Position numbers and translations under genes: made by a program | DNA from: Thunnus maccoyii | Taxonomy: Eukaryota; Chordata; Actinopteri; Scombriformes; Scombridae | Assembly: GCF_910596095.1 (NCBI RefSeq) | Contig: NC_056552.1 | Coordinates: forward strand, 12,567,111 to 12,631,110 | Length of the DNA stretch: 64,000 bases | Direction of reading: 5' to 3' | Shown: piece after piece, positions 38,101-51,618 of the stretch | Layout of the letters: each line of letters starts with the position of its first letter | How positions within the stretch are numbered: position 1 is the stretch's first letter | Notes under the pieces: model-generated | What the model was told of the DNA's origin: nothing | Database searches by the model: none | What the model saw: the letters and a program-made list of their open reading frames with translations, nothing else

Positions 38101-41100
38101 ATGGGTTTGATGGTATAATGGCAGCAGTGGGTCAAATCTGGGTTGAAGGACAGTGTCACAAGAAGGACAAAAGGATGTGTTGTCCCAGAATGTTCATATT
38201 CAATCATTAAAAGATGTGAGCAAGACATAGCCTAAACCAGAATATCACAATGTGCAATAGTTTGTTGATTCTTATTTTTTTGACAATGAAATGTATGGTT
38301 CATGTTTTGCATAACAGGTTATGTTTAAATCATGGCAGACACTGATATTTAGCTGTTATTTTGTACTGATAATGCTAAATTCTAACATGGAATCAATCAT
38401 TCCTTCACTGTGAATAATCGTTAATAAGTAATTGAAGTAATTATTTTGATTTGAATTGGAATTTTTGTCTTTCAAGTTGAAAATGCACTTTTGGCAAAGT
38501 ATAACTTAATTGACTTGAAGGCTATGACAGCATTAGCAGCCAGATATGATGCAGTTAAGCAATTCTATAACTAGGGCTACAGCCAACCATTATTTTCATT
38601 ATTGATTAATCTGTCAATTAATCAATTAGTTATTTGGTCTATAAAATGTCAGAAAATGTTCTTGGATGTCTCCCGACCAAGAGTCCACAACCCAAACATA
38701 TTCAGTTTACAATCATAGAGGACTAACGAAACCTGATAATATTAACATTTAAGAAGCTGGAACAGATTTTGTCATTTTTATTCTTAAAAAAATTGTCAAA
38801 ACAATTAATCGATTTTCAAAATAGTTGGCGATTAATTTTCTGTCAATCAACTGATCTGTTATAATCGACCAATCGTTGCAGCTCTGTCTACTACAATATT
38901 TGACTTCATTTTCCATTCCTGCTACATATAAATAGTGTATTTTTCAATTAAAGTCATTGTTAACCCAACCTTCTAACTATGTAATTTAGGGTCTTATGCA
39001 CACAATACTAAGCATCTAAAAAGTATTAGAAATGAGCTTCAATCCAAATTCAAAATATTGTCATTTAAGTTTTTGTAAACTTTCCTGATATTTGGTTTGA
39101 ATTAGGCGTGTTTATGCTCAGACATTTATTGTGAATATTACGCAATTAATTCCATGAACCAATCATAAACGACGTGACGATTGCCAGAGTTTCTATGGTA
39201 ATAGTAGCGTTCCTGCATCTCAGCCCAGTTAATTTTGCTATATTCGTCATTACTGTGGCTGATTACCCACTGTACATTTAAACGTACACCAGTTCTGCTT
39301 AAGCACTCCTAGCTATCTCCTTCTTTTAGCGACTTTCTCGCTAATCCCGCAGTTTACACGCTTTTCAGATCTGCTAGTTACCTTAGCTTAGCTGCTAGCA
39401 ATAGCTTCTCTCCCTCTTGTTCTCCTGCTCTCTCTTGCTCGGTGTGTCTTTATTGGTAATGGTACATGTAATAAATGTAGTTTATTTAGAGGTGAGGCTC
39501 TGCACCATGGAAATTCAGTTGTTAGCTACTGTAGTTAGCTAGCCCCTAGCTGGTGCAGGTGTCAATCAAAATGTGATCTGCCAAGCCTACACAGTCTTGA
39601 GAAATTATCTAAACAGCAAAATTAGCTGTTTTTTGAACTAAGTTTTCTAATAGTTATGAACGTTTATTTTCACTCAGCTTAATGAGACACTCAACTTTGA
39701 TATAATTTATGCATTTTTACTTTTTCAAGCTAAATTTTATTACTTAGCAGCTCTGAGTTTGACCACTAGAAGAATTTTAGTGCAAAATTATCACAAAGAA
39801 ATATGTTTTCCAACAATTTTGTTAATTTGTTAAGTGATGAGATTCTAGACAAAGAAGTGGGAATATATTTTGGGGTCACTGTCATCCTTGCACAGTCATT
39901 AACAAGATGAGTTCTTGTCAGAGGTAGTCGACTCGCAGAAATCGCATTAACTATAATTTGTAAGCAGATCACCTCCAACTCCCTCTCCATCTCTTTATGT
40001 TAACACTTGTCTGTATGGATGGGATATCTGCATTATGCCTGAAGCATAGGTTTTTTTTTTTTGGCATTGTGCAAATTCGGCCGTTATCCTTCCGTGCGAT
40101 CGTTTCCTCTCCCGCTTATCTCTCCTGGCCCCTCCAAAGTCACCGTACTTCCACACACACTGACAGCGATCAGTATAGCTTTCAGACACTTGTCTGGCTG
40201 AGTCTGCCATGAAGCGAAGGCCCTCCCAGGTCCCCTCGCTGTCCTCAGGGCTTGTGTGATTGAGTGACTGGAGTGAGTGGGGGCCAAAGATAATAAGGGA
40301 GAAAATATAAAGACATGGGGCAATGATATGATAACATCCCCTTCTTCCTCCTCCTCCCCCTCCCTCTCTTTACTCCCCTTTCCACCTCCCCTTCACTTTT
40401 CCTTCTGTTCTTCTTTCTGTCCTACCCCCGATTTCCGTGCACCAAGCCTGTCCCACGCAGTAGTGTAAACCAGAAGTGACATGTGACACCCACTCCCCAG
40501 TGATGTGCTGACAAGCGGGTACTAGAATAGGTGACAATGTTTTCTTTTTTTGCCAGACTGGCTTAAGTATGGTGAAGGGATTCATGAAGTATTTATGAAA
40601 TATATTATGAATCATTGGGTCTGTGTTTTTTCCCTCTGTATTTTAGGCAGTGGCATTTGCTTTTTAATAAGAAAGCCTCAGAGAAGGCGAGAGTGAGGAA
40701 AGGGGTAAATAGAGGAAGAACTCTTTACATTGCATCCTTACTAGCGTTTCTTCGTAGTTAAAGCTCTGTGTTTACACATGTTTTGACCCCTGCTCACACC
40801 CCTTTCACACACACGCAGACACACAATTAAACTTAGTTTCTTCCTCTCATCCTAAGTGTTTCTAATGAGGGAGCGTGCCAGAAAGAAAGGGAAAGTGTTT
40901 TTGCTCTCAGCGACCAACAATTTTGCCTTTTCTCTGGTGTTTTTGAAGCCTGCAGTGGAATCTGGCTATGGCCTTGATCAGAATTACATTGTGGAAGATG
41001 AATTAAGGGTTTTTTTTTTTTTTTTTCAATTATCCCAGAGGTTGGCCACCATTAGAGCATCAGCCTACTCCTGCAGTGAGACTAAACTCTTTAGTTTTGT

Positions 41101-44100
41101 TCCCCTCATCACCATAGAGCACTTGTTTGTTCTGCATTGTCAAGCTTTTTGTGTATTTTCATCTTTGTACATTTTTATTCAGAAATTATCCGTTTCACAT
41201 AACACATTTTCTGCTTTAAGTGCTTGTATCAAATGGCCAAGAATACCCAGTAGAAAAAAAAAATCTGTTGCCTGTTAAAAAAAAAAACACAATCAAATTA
41301 TCAAATTGCTCATTAAATAATTGTTATTTATGTAGTTTTTACTTTGCAGTGGTCCTTTTATATTTTCCCCTACTTTTTTCTTTTGAAGAATGAACAGCAA
41401 GTGATTGTTTTGTTAATTATTCAACTCAACTGTATATTCCTGGGTTGATTATAACATGTTCTTTTCTACATACTTTTGTTTTTTTTTTAGAATCTGATTA
41501 AGAAGTGTAAGCAACTCTTCTCTGCAGCCCTCATTTCTCATAATTTTTGAACAAATGTTGTGAATTCCAGTACAAAACCTGCAGACTCCCAGGAAACTGG
41601 TGAGTGTATTGGGAAGTTCAGGAGGGCACATGTTGGAAGGGCTTTGGAAGGGGGCCTTACTGGCCTCATCAGCATTTGAATGTGTTCCGGCTAGTGAAAT
41701 AACAAAGTATACATAAATATATAGAGATAATGATCTGGCTAAGTCCCTATGTGTGCTGCTGTATTCTTATGCTAATGAGCTAGCTATTCAGCACCAACAA
41801 TGGTCACATTACAAGAAAAGGCAAGGCACTGAAGGAGATAGTCTTCTCTCTGCATGTCCACTGACGGACGCGCACACGCACATGCTCAGCAGGCCCGACT
41901 CCTCTCCCTTTGTGTCTAGGTTTTTTTTATTACATTTTTCAATTTTAGATAACACTCCAAGAATAGACATCAAACAAAAATGAATCATAAATCGAGGTCA
42001 GGAGTGAGCCTCTTTCCAAAGCAGAGAAAGGGTTAAAAGTGAAGGTATTTCTTTCTTTAAAAAAGATGGAAAGACTGATAGGAGAGGAGCTCTTCTCAGC
42101 AGAGGGTTCAGTGAACCATATGTAGGTAGCCACAGGCTAATGGGCCGGTTGGTCCCTGGCTTGCCAGGTATCCCACATTGCACATCCTAACACCCCCCTC
42201 CGCACACACACACTCTCTCTCTCTCCTCGTCATCCTCCAACATACATCTCTCCCACCCCTCCCACCTTCACTCTGTGAAAATCCCTCCTCCACTTTCCTC
42301 TAATCTCACCTTTTTCTCTGGTGCTGACCCGGGGAGGCCCACTTTATTCCCCACTGCATGCCAGAAGCCAGCGTTGTGATCGGAGCCCGGGCCCCTGTGC
42401 TGGTTCCCCCTCTCCTCTCCTCTCTCCTTGCCCTGGCTGCCCGCCTCCCCGACGGCTCTGCTCTATTGATTTACTCCTCCAACCAATGCTGTCTGTCTCT
42501 GTTTTGCACCACCAGCACCTAGGTCCCTCATCTCTATAACCCTCCCTCTTTCCCCGTTTTCTCTCTTTCCCTCTCTTGCTCTCTTCTTTCTTTCTTTTCA
42601 TACTTTCTGTCTTTCTTTCTTTCTTTCTTTCTGTCCCCTACCACACAACCATGGGCAGGGGGAGAAAAACCTGACAGAAGAAGAGAGAAGGAGAGAAAGA
42701 GAGATGGAAGGATGGGGGTGTGGGAGGGGAAACGGGGCCTTTGATTTTTCATTAGAAGTGCCTCCATATTTTAATATTGGGTTTAATCGGGCCCTCATGC
42801 CTTAAAGAAATAACCATTGAGAGATGATCCCTCGGCCTTCAAAAAGTATATGGCGCTTCTTCAATCAAAGCCCTCCTCCAATTTGCTCTTTTGTTTGCAG
42901 TTCACTTGCAATCCTTTCCCCCCTCCTCTCTTGTCTTGCCGTCTCACGGCCTCTCGCTTTGTTGGTACAGTCGTTAGGCTTATTGACTGATCTCGGCTGT
43001 ACTTAGCAATAGAAATGACTTTGACAGGGAAATACACCACTGGTATCACAGAGGTACAAGCATGAAAGGCTTCTATCAGAATAGTGTACACCAGCAAACA
43101 GCTAGGTATTTTCCCCCCAGAGATAAAATCCTGTTTACTCGTGGCCTAATATTAAAATCTTTGATAGACTCAGTGATATATTGTTAAAATAGGAATAATC
43201 ATTTAAAATTTTTTATCAAATTAAACTGATAAAGAGAAGTTGCAAGGCTCTTCATGCCAAGCTTGATACAGTACAAGTTGTCTCTGACCTTGTTGGGGTT
43301 TTTTCAAGTGACGCAAAATCTTTTTGAAGCTGATACACTCTGTCACCCTAAAAAAAAGTCTCCTCACCTCATACCTGTTTAGATATGTTGCAGGCTCATT
43401 TATTACCTTGCGGTGGTTGATCATTCACCTTTTATTTGTGTTTTCGACAACAGCTTCCGTGAGACTCCTTCAGGTTTTTCATGGAAGTGGAACACAATGC
43501 TGTGTGCACAGAAGCCACCAAAGCGCCAACCTGTGAGCTAATGAGAGGCCCCATGCTGTTATCTAAGGCTCCGGCTTCTCTACCACTGCTGCACTTCTAT
43601 TAAGGGAGAGAACACACACCGGGCTACCGTTCACATATGTTGCTCGCGTACGTTCTCTAAAGGAGGTTTCCCCGGGATGCAAAGGCTCGTTGAAGCTTCC
43701 GTCGTACATACAGTATCCCTCGTGCACGCCTGTGCACTCACAAACGCACACAACAGACAGAAGTGGAGGAGTCGATGGCACCAAAGACCACAATGAAACA
43801 AAGGCAGAAATGACACCCTCCTGTGACAATCGCAATTGTAGCTGCTTGCCTTTGTCTGATAATATATCAAATGCATAAAAAAGAGCACTTACTTAATTGA
43901 ACAACCTCTCCCAATTTGTTTGTGTTAAAGGAGAGTAGAAGATGCTAGACAATAATTTGTGTGTGTGTGTTTTCCTTTGTGCCGGCTGTGTTTGTGCATG
44001 CATGCGTGTGTGTGTGTGTGTGTGTCTGTGTGTATGTGTTAAACCCCTGCCAAGCAGAGATGCATTATTTAAGATGCTGTTGTGATACTTGTGCCTGCTT

Positions 44101-46251
44101 AAAGGTCTCAGCTTCCTTTTAACGCCATGCCACATCAGTCCACCTCTGCCCCCACTTGTGGGGGGAACCAGAGTGGGACCTGCTGGCACTGGTCCCCACA
44201 TCACCTGGGAAAATATCACAGTAGGAGGGAGGAAAGGAAGTGATGCAGACAACCTTTGAGTTTAGCACACATTCTTGTTAACAGGAACATTTTACCCCAA
44301 TTTACTGTCATTTTATGGCTGATTTTAGACTCGGTTTTTACTCGGTCTATATTTAAGAATATTAAACTGTCAGAGAAATTGTTTACCCTTTGTATTTGTG
44401 AGCATTTTATGCCGGTAGTTTAGATATATTTCCACATTCACAGACCAGCTCTGACAGTTAGGAAAATTAAAAAAAAAAAAGATTGCCAGATTAAGGCAAG
44501 CACATGAAGCTGGACATAAGAGTTATTAAGTCTAAATTTGGAAATACCCAGCTGCTCTCCTACTGGTGAAAAAGCCTGTAATGGAACAGAGTATTGTAAA
44601 TTGAATATGGTTAATTACTCTTCATGCTATGCCACCAGCCATGTGTGCAGGGTGAGAAGGAAAAGCTTGGGAAAGTGGAGGGAAAAAGCGTCTGCAGAGG
44701 AACTTCAGGGCCCCTCATTACACTCTGCCCCTGGGTATTTTTACGCCTTTTATTTCCCATCTAATGAACTGTTTACATTTTTCAGCTTTCCAGGCGCCAC
44801 AATTATTTGCGCTTGTCCTTGTGTCACTCGTTGCACCGGGCAAAAAGCAAGGTGGAAAGTTGGAGGGCATTGAAATGTGTATATAAATATAATTTTGTTT
44901 GATTTTAATTATTCTGAATATTTGTAGATAGGGAACTTTTTTTTTTTCATACGTTACAAAGACTGCAATCGTCAACAGCATGAAATTGGAAAAGGTTGTT
45001 TTACAGTTAATTTCTGTAAACAGATGATTTTTAGATTTATGGACTATGAAGGAACTAAAACTTATGCTGTTTATTTAGACAGTATATAGCCATGCATGGA
45101 CATATACTATAAAGGAATTCTACACAAAGAAAAGATCCATATTTTTGTTATAATTAAATAAATATAATTTGCTGCTCAGAGGATTATGCCAAACTGATTA
45201 GCATATCTGATATGAATTGTTATGCATGCATATGTAATTACATTTTGATGGGTAAAGAAGAATTGTTTTTTTTTTTTTTCGTCTGCTATCCATGTCAACA
45301 GAGGTAAAACGTGTGTTTTTGACAGGACAGCAGCACCTCCATCGCCGCGTTTGACGGGATGTGTAGAGTTTTTAAAGGCAGGCCACTTTGCATAAAGTTA
45401 AGATGTACCTTTGTACTTTTCTTGTGTGCTTCCGGGAATAGAAGCAAATTCTCACCCAAGATTAAAAAAGTGACAAAAGACAGACCTTTCAAAAGGATTA
45501 AAAAAAGCTCTTTTTTTTTTTTCTCTTTTCTGAGCAATAAGGTATCTTCTGAAAGCGCTCGTTCTTTTTTAGATTACAAAGCCTGATTAGTTGCTTTCGT
45601 CTTAAGATGCAGAGTTCAGTCTTCACATACTGTAACTAGAATGAGACATTTTTAGTGCTTTTTCTTTATAGAATCTCTCTCTCTTTTTTTTTTAAAATCA
45701 TACAACCAATTGCCAGGTTTTCCTATGGAACAGGTATCTTGTATCTACTTTCCTGACCTCGAGTAATCCTGTTGTTGCTTAACAGTTTTATGCTTAACAC
45801 CCTAACTTATAATCAAAATCTGTCATTGTATTAAGCACAGCTGTTTATGCTTAAGATCAAATGGAAAGGCAGTTATCACTCAGGAATCAGTTGTTTTCCA
45901 GAGGGGGAATCCAAAAACTGGAGTGTATATACTGTAGGTACAGGGGAAGTAGTGGCAACACTTTCATTTCAGTGACATTTTCCATTCTTTATACTTGCTT
46001 TGTTATCTGCACTGTTCTCATTGCAGAAACACTTCATACATTCATCTGTAACAAACAGCTATTTAGAAATACCAAAAAACCCTGCATATAGTTTGAAGGC
46101 GACGTAAGCCTTAACATTCAAATCAATGCTTCTCCCAGGCTTCCTCGTCTCAATTACTGGTGAAGTCGTCTTTCCCCCTAAGTTGCACTGCAGCTCTTTA
46201 AGATGAAACTCGACTTAAATGGGATATGTGGGTGTTTTCCTGGCAAAAAAT

Positions 46252-46294
<43 letters not shown>

Positions 46295-49200
46295 CCTTGT
46301 GTACATGCTGTCTTCAGATTGATGCTTATTGTCTTTCTGGTTTTACTCAAATGTGAAATTTCTTCTAATGTCCTGACAGCAACACAGTGACCACTTATTT
46401 ATCCCAGCAAGAAGATGTGGCTTTTACAAGATTGCTGACAGCAGAATTGAAATGAAAATTCAACATAGAAATTAATTTCAAATGAATTTTAAATTTTAAA
46501 TGATAAAATTTGTTACATGATTACTATATAATCACTTATTTCTGTAGATTAAAAAATATTTTGCAAGAATTTCAACAAAGAATGGATGTCAGAATAAAGA
46601 AAAAACCTTAGAAATTATTAAAAAGTTGTATTTTTTTGCCACTTACGTTTGCCATATAGCACCATATCTGTTTGATTTATTTTAATCAAAAGAGTTATAC
46701 ATGATTATACATGATAATTTCCCTAGTTTTTGTAGATATTTTGGAATGTTCTGTCACATATGTGATTGTTTGTACAATTATCACAAACTTAAAAGTTAAT
46801 TATTGACCTAAGGGATGAATGGCACAATCACAATGGTAGAAACATCTTTAACAGCACATTTTGACATAGAAGGCGCTGTGCTCCTGTAGTATTTTTGTGT
46901 GAGTGGGGGCCAATGTTGTGTTTTATTTGAGTCGGAGCTGCCGATCTCCTCTTTTCCCCACAGTAGGCGTTCTGTGGTTAGCTTAGGTCCCTGTGGTTGA
47001 GTATTGTTTGGGTGCGCTCTTTATCTAATGGGTATTGTGGTCTGGGTCAATCAGGCCCTCCGTCTACTCTGTAATTACTCCAGGAAAACTGTGGCACTCA
47101 CCATCACGATAATAACAGCCAAATCACATCAGCCATGACTTTCCACTCACTGCTCCAGATTATGAGGAGAGAGAAATAAGAAAAAGAAAGGAAAAAAAAA
47201 AATCAACTGGCTCAATAGTGATTGTTTCCAAAGTTATTTCAATCAAGGAACTTGATATCACTCTTGAGGTTAGAATTGTCTTTTTCAAGTTTGGTTTGTG
47301 CTTCTCTCATGGAAGGTAGTTTCAAAGTGCTTCGTGCAATAGCTTCTTCAAACTTTTACTGATAATAGAAAGATAGTGGGGAAAGGATACTGCATATGAG
47401 GGGGAAAAAATGTCCCCACCAGGTGTTCCTTCACTGATTCCCTGTCTTTGTTTTATTTATTTAGAGTCGAGGACTAAGTAAATATAGAAAATAGAAAGAA
47501 TTCATGTTGAGGAAAAAGTGATATTTTCATTCCTATGCTGTTGTTTGTCTTTGATTTTGCCCACCTCCTGCAGCCCACCTAGAAACCCTGTCAAGGCAGG
47601 GAGAGAAAGCGAAGGAGGCTTAGTAAACACTTTCTGTGTCTGCTGCTGGTGTGTATTTAGTTTAGAGGGCATGCCAAGAGGCTGTTTTTCCATGGGTCGG
47701 GTGTCTGTAAACAAGCGGTACAACGGCAGCCCACTCTTCCACAATCGGAGGTGGCACATTCTGAAGTGTGTATGAAATGTGTGTGTCTGAGTGTTTGTCT
47801 TTTGGGGGGGTTTTTTTTATTTTTTTTTGGACATGGCATTCCCTCTTATTCTAGCCTATCTGGAGACAGAGAAAGAGAGAGAGAGTGAGTTTGTGTGTGT
47901 GTGTGTATGTGAGGGAGAAAGAGAGAGAGGCAACCCCAAATCCGATGGGCCGCCAATGGGTGATGAATTATTCCCTGTCTGAGTCTCAGCATTGGTGTTA
48001 TCACAGAGCCTGCCACTGCACTGGGATGACAGCAGTGACAGCCCCCAGAAAAGATTTAGCGCTGACAAGTGATACTTCCTCATAATACATCTCCCTGGCC
48101 CTCTCCCCTGTCCCCCTGTTCCACAGCCTCTTCATACAACACACAAGATGAGGTTTTTTTATCCCTCAACTTGTATTTGTTTAAGTGGGCAAGGTGGGGG
48201 GCTCTTTGCCACCACTTCTGTGGCACAAGTGCACTAGGTACAGTAGATCACCTTGGAAGGTGGCATGGGCAGAAACCCGGGTGTGCTTGTTGTCAGTACA
48301 TGTGTTGTATCAGTACACTCACACAGAGACACACATATACACAACCTCCATGCGTATGACTCAGTTTGTCACCGAGTTCCATTAGGGGGCTCTCGTGCTT
48401 AAGGAATGCCTGTTGTGTTTTTGCATCAACAACAGTACTAAGCCATATTTCCCCACTTGTTTTCTCTTTTTGCTCTCCCCTCTTTCTCCCTTCTCTTCTT
48501 CTTTTTGTCCTTCTCCCTCATCCTCCTCCCCCTGCAGAAAAGGTCACGTATTGCCTACAGTGATGAGGTGCGCAACGAGCTCCTGGGGGATGACGCCAGC
48601 TCCTCGGAGAGCCAGGTGAGGTGCTAATCAGGGGCCCAGCCGACACCAGTGTGGGTGGCTGACTGGCCCCTAGGGTGAGGAGGTGGGCCCCTCATAGGGG
48701 CCATCGAGAGCTGAAACCACAGTATTGTCACCAAGTCATGCGGAAGGAACACTGTTTAATGCAAAGCTGGGCTGCCAGTGAGTGGGCTCAGGGCATGGGA
48801 CCAGTGTCTGGCCAAAGCCAGATTGTGACCGGTGCACGCGCACACACACACACACGCACACGCACACATACACATACACGCACACCTAAACACAAACACA
48901 CAACCCAATCCAAATTTCAATCCAAAACCTCAGCTTCTCCACTCCAACCGTCCCACAGCTGTTCTCCAGCCGGGTGTAGACTTAGGCCTATTATAGATAC
49001 TCCATCAAGGTCCACACACACACACACACACACACACAATTGCTAAATCTTGTTCCATCGTCTTTCTTTAAACTCCAAGGGTGGCGAACCTGCACAATGC
49101 AGATACTCAAAATGAATAAGGACATAGGTTCTTATATTGCTAACAAATGATACAAAACCCCCCTAAAAACACTGAAATATTTTGGTGCAAAACCTCATAA

Positions 49201-51578
49201 AAATGATCCTTTAGCCCTGAAATATTTTTTATTTGATTGAGTTTCAGCCTTTGATCAAAAATGTCACATTCTTTTTACCGTCTTTATAGTTGGTTTATAT
49301 CTATCAGCATATTCACAATTGATATATTGTTTATTAAAAGATGACTGATATTTTGTTTGAATATCAGTACAGCCTGTTGAAATCGAGGGATATAAACAAC
49401 AGATAAATCCCACATTAGCAGTTTTCATTCATTGTCAGCAATGTCTACAAAAGATTCATTCACAGCAGTTATGAAAGTAGCAATGAAGAAGAAAAACAAT
49501 TATCTTGAATTGTGATCTTAATTGCCCAAAATATGCCACATGTTCTTTTAAACTTAAGTTGTTTTGAATAAATGTAGAGATGCATCAAAACAGTGATACA
49601 TCAACCAATTCAGCAAACAGCGTTTTAACATTTAAGACGCACTTACCTATTGCTCACCTGCACAGCTGCCACTCATACGCAGCCACTCTCAACTATGACC
49701 AAACGTCTTTTGACTAATTATATATTGCCTTTAGAATCGGCTGTCAACTTGCAGGGGTTATTGTGTCTCAAGGCACACACAATCACACACGCATGCAAAT
49801 AAATACTTTGCATTTGCAAACGTGCACACTTGAAAAAGAAAAAAAAGAGAAAGATGAATACTCACATGCATATTTGCACATTTAGTCCCCAAGTGCTTTA
49901 TGGGAGTATATTTAGATGATTCACAGCTAAGCAAAGCTAAATAAAGTTGTCTTTTTTTTTTTTTTTTTTTTTTTTTGAACATTTCCTTATTACCATTTCA
50001 ATGATGACCCATGAACTACACATCTTAGAAACATATGTATCGCGAGCCAAGATGTGTAATTGATATGCATATTCCTGGCAAATTAGCGAGACACAAAAGT
50101 GACTCTGACATTTTATGCAGAAGTTGGAAGGAGATTTGCTGTCAGAAACGTCACGTTTGAGACTCTGATGGGTTCTATCAAAAATCAAGACAAGAAAAAG
50201 TAGCACATCTCATTTCAAATCCTATTTCTCTTTCATTAAAAATTGATCCAGAAATATTTAAAAGTAACATTTAAAAATCTAGAATTCACACATCTCAAAA
50301 GAAAATTGTTATAATAAAAAAATGAATCTTTATTTTACATTCATATTACAGATTTTGGAAATGGCTGTTTTTATTGTTATAATTATTGTGTAAAAAAATA
50401 TTAAATCGATCCTTGTTTTTAACAATAATTATAAAGTTTAATTTGATATTGTTTTGTGTCAAATGATAAAATGAAAAACAATAAAATGCTGAGTACTTTG
50501 AATCCATAAATGCCCACATATCAGGAAATAAAGAGATAACTGAATATGATATGTAACTCACAACAGTATCCACAGCTTCATTCTCAATTTTCACTTCATA
50601 TCTACATGATAATATAAATTATGAAATATAAAATAATATTAAGAAAATCTCAAGTTATATAGTTTCCATATTTTACTGCACGGTATAAATTAAAGGAACA
50701 AAATATATTTACCTTAAATTTCTTTTGTAATTTTTGTCAAACCTGATGCGCTTAAAAAAAATGTATTTACTAAATAATACATTCCTTTTTCCATACTAGA
50801 CATTATTTTAGTTTCCCAGATTTAATTTTCCAAAAAGACATGTCAGGAGATACCATGGCTTACCAGGACTCACTTTTAATGTTTTTAACACATAAACTAT
50901 TAATAATTAAATAGTGTAAAACACAGTAATAATCAGCAATTATAATGTCTGATGTGAAACTTTTAAAATGACAATTATATATCTCAAACACACATACACA
51001 AAGACATAGAAAGAGTTCATGCTGGGGGCAAAAGCAGAGTAAATAGATGATATACATTTTCCCTTTTTCTCCCAGGTGCCGTATTTACCTCATTTTCATT
51101 TTAAAACTTGTGGAGATAATACTTGTCTTGGTCTTGCTGTGAGTGGAGTACTCGGAACTTCAGGGTTTTTTATCTAACGAGACGGCGGTGATAGGAGAGG
51201 GGAAAAGATGGTGGGGGCTGGGGCAAGTCGGTCAATTTAATTCCTGACGATCTGAAAGAGGTCAGGATCATTTCATATAGCCCTGGCTGAGCAGATCATT
51301 ACCAGTCACAAATCTGTTGGTTACATGGCAAGGATTTATAGCTAAGTAAATAGGGAACCGTCATAAGTTCTGAAAATGGCGTGTTGGCCCTGCGATAATG
51401 GCTAAAGGACGATTTAATAGAGTTCGGCATTTATTCGTTATCTGTATGCGGACAGAGACTGAATTGGCACTATCACTCGTTTTTTTAATAATGTGGTAGG
51501 CTACCATTGCACATTTTTTTTCTTTCTGTTTCCTCTGCATGCAACACACGCACAAATGCTGGTGCGCACACACGCGAC

Positions 51579-51618
<40 letters not shown>

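Larger units (their letters stand above)
31852..48537 (+). other. vti1a intron 3 (16.7 kb)
   Basis: No exon of vti1a or of another gene is seen. It holds microsatellites, one full MITE (38573-38886), a GCTAG-rich possible repeat (39180-39560), pyrimidine tracts (40340-40430, 42190-42634) and several repeat-free blocks dense in homeodomain/POU/TCF-type sites. The latter are candidate enhancers: 33555-33715, 42728-42885, 44480-44870, 46905-47165. Confidence 0.65.

Noticed and set aside
40856..41278. 140-residue plus-strand ORF
   Set aside because: Intronic, with a Phe run from a T tract and no domain or splice context.
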